A stretch of 22,522 bases of DNA from Ulva prolifera (lineage: Eukaryota > Chlorophyta > Ulvophyceae > Ulvales > Ulvaceae): contig JALAAN010000027.1 in NCBI GenBank assembly GCA_023078555.1, forward strand, positions 2,501 through 25,022. Reading direction: 5' to 3'. The notes beneath the pieces were generated by a model. That model worked only from the letters and a program-made list of their open reading frames with translations, made no database searches and was not told the origin of the DNA. Positions 9,504 through 19,004 of this stretch are shown one piece after another. The stretch's first letter is position 1. Each line of letters starts with the position of its first letter. A program made the translations under genes and the position numbers.

Positions 9504-9601
9504 ATTGAAGGCATCGACTGGCATCAATTTCAGTTGCCACGGTGGACACGCAACATCAACTGAGGCGAGAAAGGGGATTCAGGTAGTTAATTGCTGCTGG
9601 G

Positions 9602-9615
9602 TATAGCTAGCTATA
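9602..9615. repeat. 14-base perfect palindrome (TAGCTA type)
   Basis: tatagctagctata is self-complementary and belongs to the same word class as the palindromes at 4607-4626 and 18984-18999. It lies in non-coding DNA. Confidence 0.6.
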
Positions 9616-10836
9616 GGAAGGGATACCTACAGAATGACAGGGCGACGGTGGCTGGCATTGTCTTGCACATGCTCATGCTGCAGCCATGGCTAGCTTGCTG
9701 ACAGCTATGCGTCCCAGGTGCAGTCAACGCACAGACATACAAGCCGCAAACGTACACGAGCTGCCCAACATGTTCAGCAACAGGCCATCTGGAATCGTGG
9801 CTTGCGGCCATGGCGTCCACTGCAAGGTGTGTACCGAGCTGGGCAGAGAATGCCAGCCCGGATTGCAGTGACAGATGCAACATTCGCAGAGTACAAATTG
9901 TGTTAAGCACGCAAGAAATCGTTCGCAAGAGCTCGCTCGCGTAGGCCTGCAAGCTCTCGTGCATATAGACAGCAGACGACCGTGACAGTGCATGTTTGTG
10001 CACGCAGCGAACCCGAGCAAGGGGCCAGGCCGGTGGCCACGACGCAAGACACGAAAGGCCCTCAAACAGATGGATATATATCATAAACAGGCAAAACTCT
10101 CCCAGGTGGACGTATCAAGGTACCTCGGGCAGCCATCGACCGCGGCCACCTCTGCAGAGCTCGCAGATCAAGCCTTTGCCATGGGTTTTTGAAGCAGCAT
10201 CGGTGCGCGCCGAAATCTTACAGAATACTTAACATGCTTTTTAGATTCAATTGCAAGACTCTCGCGCAAAGCTGTGTCTACGCTCACCAGCCAGCATCTC
10301 CACCCGGGCACCGAACGCCGAGAGCAGGTCACAACACACGCCTGTCGATGTTTGCGCTGTTCTGCTTCAAAGCAACATTGAAGAATCAAAGGCGCACTGT
10401 TGAGCACACTCTCATAGAACTCATTCTCTCTGAAAGCCGGAGATGCCCAGCCAGAAACGCTGGAGGAGTCGAGCTGGCGCTGCTTAGGTTGAGGAGCAGA
10501 TGTCAACACCATGGCCACTATCCGTTATAAAAGCCGTAAGTTGGAACTGGAGCTGAGTAAGTCACCCAGTGATCGGGTCACCTGCAAAGCCTTGGCTGTG
10601 TCGGAGGCTGTGAGGCGCGATAGCACATGTAGAGCACACCCGCGGCTGGACAGGGCTCATTAAATTCTGCTGACAAGGTTTAATACACTTAACTTGAATT
10701 CCCGTACCTTTCTCAAGGCTGCACAGACGATGAACTGCCGCTGTCGTCGGAACTGGCACACTGAGTGATCACGAGTGCAAGCAGCAGGCCGGTGAAACGA
10801 GCTGACCTGGACACGATACGGCACGAATGCCTGATT

Positions 10837-10869
10837 CCTAGCTATGACGATGAAGCGTTCATAGCTAGG
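10837..10869. repeat. Hairpin with 11-bp perfect stem
   Basis: cctagctatga (10837-10847) pairs with tcatagctagg (10859-10869) around an 11-base loop. Outer arms again use the TAGCTA word. No T-run follows, so it is not a terminator-like signal. Confidence 0.7.
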
Positions 10870-10928
10870 TCAGAACAGGTTTGATTTGCTCCCAAACGGC
10901 GCCAACAGCATGTCCCTACCGCAGCACT

Positions 10929-10958
10929 GAGCGGTACACAATTGAGCGGTACACAATT
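10929..10958 (+). repeat. Tandem duplication of 15 bases
   Basis: gagcggtacacaatt occurs twice in immediate succession with no mismatch. It looks like a short replication-slippage duplication in non-coding DNA. Confidence 0.9.
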
Positions 10959-11497
10959 CGAGCCTGTGACAAACGACGCCCTTTCCAAGATGAGTCGGTT
11001 CATAAGCGTGTCCACACCTCTAGCGCTTTCGTTTAGCGGGTGTTCTTGTCAACGATCATCGACATGCCACGATCGCGAAGTAGCCGGCCATGCTGGTTGA
11101 AGGCCCTGCGCGATGCATGCATAGGCAGTATCGCATCACATAGGCCCACGTGAGTAAACTGCGTTGAGAGGCGGCGCACATGGCGGCGATGTGACGCAGA
11201 AGCGCGGGCCTTCTGGGCCTTGCGGACAAAACCTGGGCGTGCAACATTTGGAGCTGGAGTGAAAAACCACCTGTCGCTTCAGGCTCTGTGCAAGGCGTTG
11301 TCTCGAGGTCAAAGCCTGGCAGTGTGATAAGCTGCAACCAGTCGGAGGTGTCACTTATCGTTTTTCATTACTGTTGATCACCTGCAGGCTCCAACCGGTA
11401 GCAGATGCATATGGCCGTCTCGAGAAATCCTAGCATTGGTCGACTCACGGCAGCACCTGTGGGCTGCGGCGTGGTTTCTGCTGTTTGCAGTATATTT

Positions 11498-11560
11498 TAC
11501 AAAAGAGCGAACGGGAGAAAACAAACACTGAAACCGAATCTCACCCGAATCAACTGCAAC
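11498..11560 (-). repeat. 3' tail of the retrotransposon (reference copy)
   Basis: Reverse-complement reading starts gttgcagttgattcgg and ends ctcccgttcgctcttttgta. About 55 of 63 positions match the plus-strand copy at 16418-16480, and the same tail recurs in shorter or more diverged form at 18035-18089, 17861-17876 and 1876-1900. The last 20 bases are the best conserved, as expected of the RNA 3' end recognised by the element's own reverse transcriptase. Confidence 0.85.
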
Positions 11561-11604
11561 ATACACTCACACACACACACGAACGCCACAACCGCACTCA
11601 CAAC

Positions 11605-14600
11605 TCAGTCCGGCAGGATCGCGTCCTCCAGGCCCGCATCATATCGCAACCCTTGCTCCCGAGAGATGACAAGCCCAGACTTCCGATACATATCCGCATT
11701 GCCGCGCTGCAATGACACCGACAACACCCGCAGCGCCCACTGGACAAACGCGCCTTTGGAGATGCGCCCACTGGCAGCGGCCACATCCCCCAACTGACCG
11801 ACGAACCTCACGGCAGCCGTGCCCATGAAGCCACACGATTCGACCGCAAACGGAACAAACCGGAACGCGGCATGGTCAGGCACGTCCCGCCGGAAGCGGT
11901 CCCGTTCCTGTCCTCCGCCCGCTCCGCCGTCGCACCCGTCTCCCGCGCCGCAGCGGCCACGTATGAGGCCGCCGGCGCATGCGTGACCACGACGTCCACG
12001 GCCGCCATCTCCAGGCGCGGCATGACCACGACGACGTCCCCCGCGGCGATTCAGCTCAAACACCCGCGCCCCTCGCGAGGGCACGGTAGAGCGGCTCCAG
12101 GGCAGACTGCAGTCCGGCGTAAGAGGCGACCAGGCGCAAGGCACGAGCCAGGTTATCATGGCGCATCTGGGTCTCCTTTGCCACCTTCTTGCAGACCATG
12201 GCGTGGTCTGGTTCGGCGGCAACACCTGCACTGCATTTGCACGGAGGGGGGGGGACGTCCGTCGGGACGCGGAATCGCAGGCGGTGCCACACCGCCAGGA
12301 CAAACATGTCGTCGCCCATGGTGAGGAATGCCGCCCGGCAGAGCGGAGAGGAAGGCGCCTGCAGGCCCCCCCGAGGCGCTCCTGAGCCACGCCGCTTCCC
12401 GCCTGCCGGCCGGCGTGTCGAGGTCGATGCCCTGTAGCACGAGCGATGGCCGCATGGTCCGCGACCGCGCGCCCCACCTCGCGCTGGGCCGCTAGCAGCT
12501 TGCCCGAGACGAACTCGTCCGGCAGGTCACGGGCATCCGCCTCCCACCCCAGCAGCTCATGCAGCTCGTCGAACAGGCCCTGCCAGCGCTGCAACAGACT
12601 GCCCCGGCTGTGGCCGCGGAGGGGGCGGAGCAGGTCCGGCAGCCGGCGAGGTTGCGCTCGGCCGTGCCGGCCCCCGACAGGAAAGCCGCGTCAGCGACGC
12701 TGTCCACCAGCATCGTCAGTCCGAGTCCGCCATGCCTGACAGGGACATCAGCCGGTAGGCAAGCCGCCGCGTCTCAGCGTCAGTGGCCGAGTTGTCAGAC
12801 GCGGCAGCAGCCTCCGCAACCGCCGGCGGCAGGCACAGGATTGCGGCGGCAACCGCGCCACACAGCGGCCTCCGCCCTGCGCATGTGGCGGCTCGAGCAC
12901 GGCATACGGCACCGTCCGCATCAGGTGCGTCATGCGCACACTCAAGGACACACGCAGCAGGAGGAACTGCGCCTGCACTGAGAGCGGGATGCGCACCGAG
13001 GGTCTCGACGAGGCCCTCGACCTCGCGCGCCCGCGCGTCCAGCACCTCGGCGACGTACTCCGGGGTGCCAGCGGCGTGCCGACAGCCTTGAAGCCCGCGT
13101 GCAGATCCCGAATGCGAGCTCTGCGGCCACGGCGGCCGCCGCCTCGGGTCGGCGCTGTGGACGCCGCATTTTGCCGGGTTCACCTCAAGCCCAATGCTGC
13201 GCACGCCGTCAGCTTCCACGCACAGCCGCCGGAACACGGCAGCTCCAGCCGCGAGGTCGCCCGCAATGCTGATGTCGTCCAGGTACGCCACCACAGGTGC
13301 GCCGGCGCCTGACGCGTCGACGCGCTCCAAGACAGGCGCAGGGTCAACGCAAACAGGAGGGGGCCCAGGGGGTCACCTTGGCGGACGCCACGTTGGCAGA
13401 GAGACCCGGCTCGACGTCCTCCGGAGCGCCCGCGATGCGCAGCGGGGTCACCGGCGCCGTACGCCCACTGCGTGAAGGGCAGCAAGGCGCCGGGGCACGC
13501 TCCTTCACGGCAGCGAACATGCCGCGCGGTCGATGCAGTTGAAGGCGTTCTTCATGTCGACCGAGAACACCGAAGCGCCCTCGGCCAGAGCAGAAGACAG
13601 GCCGTGCACGACTGTCTCGGTCCCGCCCACGTGTGCCAACGCCGACCTGCAGCGGCGCCAGGCTCTCTCCGATGTCGCGGCCGTACTCGCGCAGGGCGCA
13701 CACTGCCGCGAACCTGGTACCAGGTCTCCCCCACCGCGATCGGCCGCGTGCCACCGTCCGGCTTCCCAGGCCGATGAGGAGCCCGTCCAGCAGGAACGTC
13801 TCCGTGGCAGCATGCCGGACAGCATGTGGTTGACGACCGCCAGCAGCGCGTCGGTGGCTGCGTCCGAGGATTGGCATGCTGCGCAGATCATCTCGAACGT
13901 CCAGCCGGACGGGCCGGCCGACGACCCTCCGATGGTGTGCGCTCACGGCGGCCACCGCCGCCACCAGCGCCTCCCGTGTCAGGCACAGAGCGGGGACATC
14001 CGGGTTCGGCTCCAGAGGGACCGGCGGATCTGCTGGCGGGAACAATGCGCGCAGATCGGCTTGGACCTCCGGGGACCGTGCATCTGCGGGCTTGCCCTCC
14101 TGCAATCCGCGGCCAGCTTTGTGAATGGAGCGCTTGATGCGAAAACATCTGTCGATGTGTTGCGCCCGCAGCTGATCTGCAGACATGGGAGCTTTGCGGC
14201 CTCCCGGGCCAGCGGCCGGGCGGCGTGTCCTCCCACATCTTCCACGGGCAGCCCGAGGGCGTAGTCGCGGCACCGCCCTGCCGCCGCTTTCCCAGAGCGC
14301 CGCCCCCTGCTGTACGCTAGCAGGCGCATGGGCAGGCGCATGAGCTCCTCGAAAGCGGCAACAACCTCCTCTCGCGCGCTGTCGCCGCCGCATGCGTGCA
14401 CGCGGTCGGCCACCAGCTCCCACACCCTGGTGCACGACTCGGCCCACCCCAGCCGGGCGGCTGGGGGGACATGCTGCGGCAGGCGCAGCGTGGGGCCGCG
14501 TTGGCCCGCTGCACTGGCGGGGCAGATGCAGCCGCACGGAGCCCGGCCTGTCTGCGGGGGCCCGCCCGCTGCGACGTCGACTGGCTACCTGCTCCCCGTC

Positions 14601-15208
14601 CCTTGCCTTTCTTCTTACCTCCCCGCCGGGCACGTTGCTGCTTGGCGTTGCCGCCCGTGCCCCCACTGGCCGCGCAGGGGGGGTGCGCGGCGGCTGCTGC
14701 GGCTTGGCGATGTGGCCGGCGGGTAGCAGACTGCTTGGCTGCTGCGCCTGCGAGGCCAGGAGGTGGGGGAAGGGGCGGGGAAGGGGTGTCGGCGGAGGCG
14801 GGCGGGGGGTGGATGGTGGCACTGTGCAGTGCCGTGAGCCCTGTCGTGCTGGTCGTTGCTGGTGGCTGGCGGCTGCTGAGGGGCAGCCGTGGCGAGCTGA
14901 GTCCTCACCAGGCACCACATTCAGCGCCGATTTTACCTGTTGCTTGTATCTGCAGAGAGATGAGCCTCGGTAGCTGTCCCGCTGGCAGGTGCTGCGCGCC
15001 GGCGCTTGGGCTGTGGAGACCCGCGCGGTGACTCGCGCTGCACGACTGCGAGCTGTCCATTGTTGCAGTTAACAACTTCATTAGTATCTAGGATGCTACG
15101 TTGGTCTGTAATCAATAGGCTAGGTCGCACGGGCGACTGCGAAGCGTGCTGGCGGTTCAGGTCGCTCAGCTTTGCCTTTGACGGCTCCTTCCGCTTCGGC
15201 TTGCCCAT
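11605..15208 (-). pseudogene. Reverse transcriptase / restriction-like endonuclease polyprotein, multiply frameshifted
   Basis: Reading down the minus strand: a Met at 15208 opens a basic leader (MGKPKRKEPSK) that ends at a good donor, AACAG|GTAAAA (14937/14936), so the first intron may start there. Next comes Ala/Pro-rich sequence with GGKKKGKGRG, then VWELVADRVHACGG...ELMRLP. RT motifs follow: SADQLRAQHIDRCF...IHKAG; GPSGWTFEMI; LLDGLLIGLG; KPDGGTRPIAVGETW; motif A FSVDMKNAFNCID (about 13530-13571); motif B RGVRQGDPLGPLLFALTL (about 13337-13392); motif C VAYLDDISIA (about 13264-13293); then LEVNPAKC. Downstream are LSVRMTHLMRTVP, a knuckle CKCS...DHAMVCKK with MRHDNL (about 12160-12240), and the endonuclease core DVVVVMP...DVVVTHA (about 11977-12040) and FVPFAVESCGFMG. 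The blocks fall in all three frames and need at least a dozen frame changes, so no intact product can be made. Almost no stops lie inside the conserved blocks. Confidence 0.85.
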
Positions 15209-16395
15209 GGGACCCTAGCATTGCAGATATGGCCTAACAAGTATTATCAAATGCCAAGCGCCGAGCCTCCGGGGGCTCGACTGCCATGCCGTGGGGGGTC
15301 AATCGACACGACCAGCAACGAAAACACAGCAACCCGTGGACGGGGTCAATCGACACGACCAGCAACGAAAACACAGCAACCTAGTCTAGCAACCTAAGCA
15401 ACCTAACCTAAGCAACCTAACCGAAAACACAGCAACCTAGTCTATGCAGTATCAAGCCTGTCGACGTCGCACAGCAGCCCTTTCAACAAACAAGTTTCGC
15501 GAATTTTGCGCGAGAAACTCTGTGGTAGCGTGCATTGTCTGGATGTTGGAGGGATCTGATCTCGGCCGAGGTGTTGAAGTCGTCTGAAAAGCAGGCGCCC
15601 ATGCGCGTTCGATGCTGGTCGTGCCGCAGGCGCCTGACGTCAAGCATCTGCAGGACGAGGCTGGCTATACATAGCTATTTACATATGAATTTTGAGAACG
15701 GTGTGCAGCACTCATGTAGTGTGGCAACACGCATCGCAACGGTCGCCTCAATGTACCAGTTTACAGACGTGGAAGATGCCAGGGTCTAAGTCTTCAACAC
15801 AATAATGACAGGCTACTCTCATGTTGCAGCTTCTATGAATCCCGGGGGCTCAGCTGCCTGTGCCTGTTGTGATACTATGTGCTACACTCGCCAGTGTGGG
15901 GTCTGCTGCTGCTGCCGCAGAGACAGTGTCTGCTGGCAGTGTCGTCGCGTTGGTGGGCAGTTGATTGCCAGTGGCTACGTGGGTCATGCGTTCTCGCAGC
16001 CCGTGGGATGTGCTCACATCAGACACTGTGACAGTGTGGACACTGCTGGCTGCATGATGTCCAGCTGCAACAGTTCATGCGCTGCAAGGTAGACAATGAC
16101 TCTGTTGGATCTTCAAATGGTCAGTTCCCTGACTGCTCCCGGGGTGGAGTGTGAGCGCCACCAACATCCATATGATATCATTGCGTTGCAGAGCTTAGAC
16201 GGGAGATGATCAGGGCGCCAGGGATCGCGCGCGGGCGCTGCATATGAAGCGGTCATGTATGTCATGCGACCAAAAACACACAGATATCTTGTACTTTGGC
16301 GAAGACCAGACGGCTGCGTGTGAGTGGCAGCGCGGGTGGATCTGTGCGCAGGGCCGCCTGGTCGGTGGAGGTGCTCTGTCGCCACAGTGCAACCC
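15209..16395. other. Gene-poor stretch with short tandem repeats
   Basis: It holds the 40-base duplication and agcaaccta repeats at 15295-15445. A minus-strand frame near 15650-15490 reads MLDVRRLRHDQHRTRMGACF and looks protein-like but matches nothing I know, and it may be an exon or a decayed fragment. A plus-strand stretch at 15805-16092 is Cys-rich in translation, which reflects repeated tgc/tgt words and is not evidence of a gene. Confidence 0.4.
15295..15445 (+). repeat. Short tandem repeat cluster
   Basis: A 40-base unit beginning ggggtcaatcgacacgacc occurs at 15295-15334 and 15342-15381 without a mismatch. It is followed by several copies of agcaaccta and by another cgaaaacacagcaacctagt block. 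This looks like slippage within a minisatellite; no coding sense. Confidence 0.9.
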
Positions 16396-16506
16396 CCTGT
16401 GCAGCCTGTCCTTACGTGTTGAAGTTGATTTGGATAAGATTCGGTTGCAGTGTTTGTTTCTCCCGTTCACTCTTTTGTAGCACCTGTGCAGCCTGCCCTT
16501 ACGTGT
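16396..16506 (+). mobile_element. 63-base retrotransposon-tail insertion with 24-base target-site duplication
   Basis: The 24-base sequences 16396-16419 and 16483-16506 (cctgtgcagcctg...cttacgtgt) differ at a single position. Between them, 16420-16482 is essentially the 3' tail of the retrotransposon, colinear with the reverse complement of 11498-11560. A severely 5'-truncated copy with a long direct repeat at both ends is what target-primed reverse transcription leaves when it stops early. The insertion runs in plus orientation and ends ttttgtagca with no poly-A. Confidence 0.85.
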
Positions 16507-16552
16507 CTCACATGTGCACATGACATCTCCATTGGGGGCGGCGGCGCAGCCC

Positions 16553-16720
16553 GGCGGCACCCCGCAACTTGAACACCCCCGGCGGCACCCCGCAACTTGA
16601 ACACCCCCGGCGGCACCCCGCAACTTGAACACCCCCGGCGGCACCCCGCAACTTGAACACCCCCGGCGGCACCCCGCAACTTGAACACCCCCGGCGGCAC
16701 CCCGCAACTTGAACACCCCC
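16553..16720 (+). repeat. Minisatellite, 6 copies of 28 bases
   Basis: The unit starts ggcggcaccccgcaacttg and ends aacaccccc. Six copies begin at 16553, 16581, 16609, 16637, 16665 and 16693 and are perfect; a seventh, degraded start lies at 16721. As 28 is not a multiple of three, all three minus-strand frames cycle through the same peptide series (FKLRGAAGGVQVAGCRRG), which makes long but meaningless open frames. Confidence 0.95.
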
Positions 16721-17852
16721 GGCCGCACCTCGTCCATTGCCAGGAGCCTCGCAGAAGAACCCTGCGGTCCCCCTGCAACACAAGTGAGTGACACAAAGAC
16801 AGGCTGTATGACCGACAGCACTGCAGCGAACGATCGCGCGAGCCATGGCGAATGTCGTCCTGTGTGAGCTGGTCCTGCTGACTCGGAGCCGCCTCCTGCA
16901 TGCTGTTGGCGGCGTGGTCATGATCATGATCACGCAGGCTTCAAGGCACCTGGGCCACGCACACCGGGGCCGAGGCGGCGTGGCCGTGTTGGCGGCACCT
17001 CACATGGCCGTGGCGCAGCGGCCGTGCTGCAGCCTACAAACCCCACGGCCGACACACAACATCACAACCACCAGCACCACAACGCCCGCCGCCGTACGAC
17101 AGGGCCAAACCCAACACACCGCTGCCTGAGGCCGCCCATCATGGCCGCCCGATTGCCGGGGGCCGCCCTGGCCCCAAGACCCGGGCCACCCCCCCCACCA
17201 AGCCACTGGCTGTGCTGTGCTGTGCACGCGCGACGCACCTGCTCCAAGTACCGCTGAGGCCTTTACGTCAATGAAACAATGGGCTGTCAGATCACGTATA
17301 CAGAAGAGTGACAGGGCGCAATCCCGTAAGCGTTCTTAACATGTGCACACGGATCTATCACGAATTCGAACCAGCCTCGCCGGTAAACAAACAGCAGACG
17401 TCTGACAACAGTACAAACAGCAGTACAAACAGCAGTACTGGCAATGGGCCGGCTACAGGAAACTTGTCGGCGCCGTCAGCACGTATACATGCAGCAACAC
17501 CACATGGGGCGCCGTGCTTCACTCGGAACTTGCCCGTCATGATGACGCGTCACTGCGGGGGTCGTGGCCGTGGGCACTTCATCGCGAGGGGCCTGTGCGC
17601 GGCCGACGCTGACGGGCGCCGTGATCGCGAGTAGTCTGTGTTGCAACTTGCGAGGAGGCGCGCGGTCAATCCAAGACAACGCCCAAGCACACCAACGCCA
17701 TCGCTGCATGTCCTGCAAGGCTCACACGAATGAGTGTACTCATATTTCGCGAGATTTGAACCATTCACTCGTCTGTAACACAGTACTACACGTGCGCTCT
17801 TACACGTGAAGCACACGCTGTGGATGTTCACAAGAAGCTTCGTATAAGAATC

Positions 17853-17884
17853 ACTGGCCATTCACTCTTTTGTAAAACTGGCCA
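17853..17884 (+). mobile_element. 16-base retrotransposon-tail micro-insertion with 8-base direct repeats
   Basis: ttcactcttttgtaaa (17861-17876) equals the very end of the retrotransposon tail and is bounded on each side by actggcca (17853-17860 and 17877-17884). This is the pattern of a target-site duplication around an almost completely truncated copy. With so short an insert, chance is harder to dismiss than for 16396-16506. Confidence 0.55.
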
Positions 17885-18034
17885 GCATATCCGATCTTCC
17901 ATCGCAGGCTGATTTCCTGGTATGCACCGCTGCTAGCACGTGAATACGTCTTGAAAGAATTCGTCGTGCACGTTGTCGATCGTTCGTCTGACAAATCCCT
18001 TGGGCGCTGCTGTAGCGTTGCTGTGTGTGCGGCT

Positions 18035-18089
18035 GTTGATTCTGAAGAGATTCTTTTGCTGTGATGTGTCTATTCCCGTTCACTCTTCT
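18035..18089 (+). repeat. Diverged copy of the retrotransposon 3' tail
   Basis: gttgattctga...agattc...ttgc...ttcccgttcactcttct aligns along its length with 16423-16476. Its last 20 bases (ctattcccgttcactcttct) are identical to 1878-1897 in intron 1 of the PLA2-like gene, so these two belong to one subfamily. I see no clear flanking duplication. Confidence 0.65.
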
Positions 18090-18565
18090 CATGGCACTTG
18101 CCTGCAGCTGAAAACATCCATCTCGCGGCTGCATCGCGCGCGTGCCTGTCGACCAGGGCAGACGTCTCGTGCGCGTAATCAGCTATCGCCAGAGTTATGA
18201 CGCGTCTCAGCACACGAGGCAACTCAGCAACTCAGCAACTCTCAATCGCGTCCCCATGACGGCCGCGGACACGTGCACACGGCATGCATGCATTGTCCGC
18301 CGCCGCGTGCTACGTCCGCCCACCTACACGTGTCCGCCTCAGATGCATGTAAAGTAAATCTGAGTTTACTTGGCCGTATCCTATTGGACATTGACAACTC
18401 CGGACATGTGCTGTTGCAAGCGTTGCAATTGACCGCAGGCAGTCAGCACTATGGCGCCGGTGCTGTGTGACAGTCACTGCATCCGGGTGGGGGGGCCGCC
18501 TTGGAGCGGACTCGGTGGGACAGCAATGTCACAGTATGCGATTGCGGCTCATGCATATAAATGAC

Positions 18566-18581
18566 GTACTACTAGTAGTAC
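18566..18581. repeat. 16-base perfect palindrome
   Basis: gtactact followed by agtagtac. It is in non-coding DNA with no visible partner element. Confidence 0.6.
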
Positions 18582-18840
18582 CTGCCACTCCATCCTGTGT
18601 GATTTGAATTTGAGCAGCATCTGCAACTCAGGCCATGCCCCATATGTGTGTGTGCACGCCTACGCACATATGCCATGCATGTCCGAGTCTGGCAATAATT
18701 GCCTTGATCGTTTCACATGTGCGGAAGTATACTTGTGCTGGCCCCAATGGATTAAATTTGCAATGACCGCATGCAGTGCATCAATATTGAACTCATGTTC
18801 ATGGGGCAATGTTGCGTCAATATTGAACGGTTCATGGGCC

Positions 18841-18859
18841 GGCAATTGACATGAGTCTG
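18841..18859 (+). repeat. Partial third occurrence of the 4503-4580 repeat
   Basis: 18 of 19 bases match 4513-4531, across the exact junction where copy 1 carries its 81-base segment. Similarity then fades, although both continue with an atgac word. It follows a local duplication around caatattgaac (18777-18847). Confidence 0.5.
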
Positions 18860-18878
18860 ATGATCAATATGACACTCT

Positions 18879-18898
18879 CCCCCCCCCCCCCGGGGGGG
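18879..18898. repeat. C13G7 homopolymer pair
   Basis: Thirteen C followed at once by seven G, a self-complementary run able to fold back. Copy number of each base is uncertain in any assembly. Confidence 0.85.
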
Positions 18899-18983
18899 CT
18901 GCCACAGTACTTTGTATGTGATCACGTGATCTTGCGCCTTACCGTGACGCCGGCTCTGCCCTGCCGTGGCCGTCCAGCTATAC

Positions 18984-19004
18984 TAGCTAGCGCTAGCTAT
19001 ATAA
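18984..19004 (+). promoter_or_regulatory. TATA-like box overlapping a 16-base palindrome
   Basis: tagctagcgctagcta (18984-18999) is a perfect palindrome and runs into TATATAA (18998-19004). About 30 bases later there is a pyrimidine-rich patch (cactctccacttcc) that could hold an initiator. No gene follows on the plus strand before the convergent transposase, so this may be an orphan promoter, a non-coding transcript start or chance. Confidence 0.25.

Larger units (their letters stand above)
9036..11497. other. Stretch with possible small coding fragments but no assignable gene
   Basis: A minus-strand frame at 9093-9425 gives 110 residues, Arg/Lys/Ala-rich in its first half (LYARRKLKHLRAVRAAQ) and acidic at the end (MDVVERSEDD). 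A plus-strand frame at 9992-10192 gives 66 residues including KTRKALKQMDIYHKQAKLSQ. Both read like protein but match nothing I can name, and either may be an exon or a decayed fragment. The rest holds palindromes at 9477-9503 and 9602-9615, a hairpin at 10837-10869 and a 15-base tandem duplication at 10929-10958. Confidence 0.35.
11498..15208 (-). mobile_element. Non-LTR retrotransposon with restriction-like endonuclease, degenerate copy
   Basis: The element runs from a Lys/Arg-rich N terminus near 15208 to a conserved 3' tail ending near 11498. It has no long terminal repeats, and the order reverse transcriptase, Cys-His knuckle, restriction-like endonuclease is that of R2-like (site-directed, early-branching) non-LTR elements, which copy RNA into a nicked target. 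The block is visibly GC-richer than the flanks. The last codon (11605-11607) is followed by about 107 bases of 3' sequence with a (GT)n stretch and then the tail TCCCGTTCGCTCTTTTGTA. There is no poly-A. I found no target-site duplication around this copy, and its 5' boundary is not resolved; 15208 is simply the first plausible Met. Confidence 0.8.

Noticed and set aside
11800..14980. Long plus-strand open frames opposite the retrotransposon, up to about 240 codons
   Set aside because: GC-rich DNA has few stops in any frame. Only minus-strand readings contain reverse transcriptase and endonuclease motifs in order.
16553..16720. Possible CRISPR-like array
   Set aside because: The 28-base units abut each other with no spacers, and the context is eukaryotic; it is a simple minisatellite.
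16210..16933. Minus-strand frames of 140-200 codons with repeating FKLRGAAGGVQVAGCRRG
   Set aside because: All three frames show the same cycling peptide because the unit length is 28; this is the minisatellite and not a repeat protein.
17301..17312. Minus-strand cactcttctgta as another retrotransposon-tail copy (also 883-895)
   Set aside because: Only 10-12 bases match and no flanking repeats are seen; too short to separate from chance.
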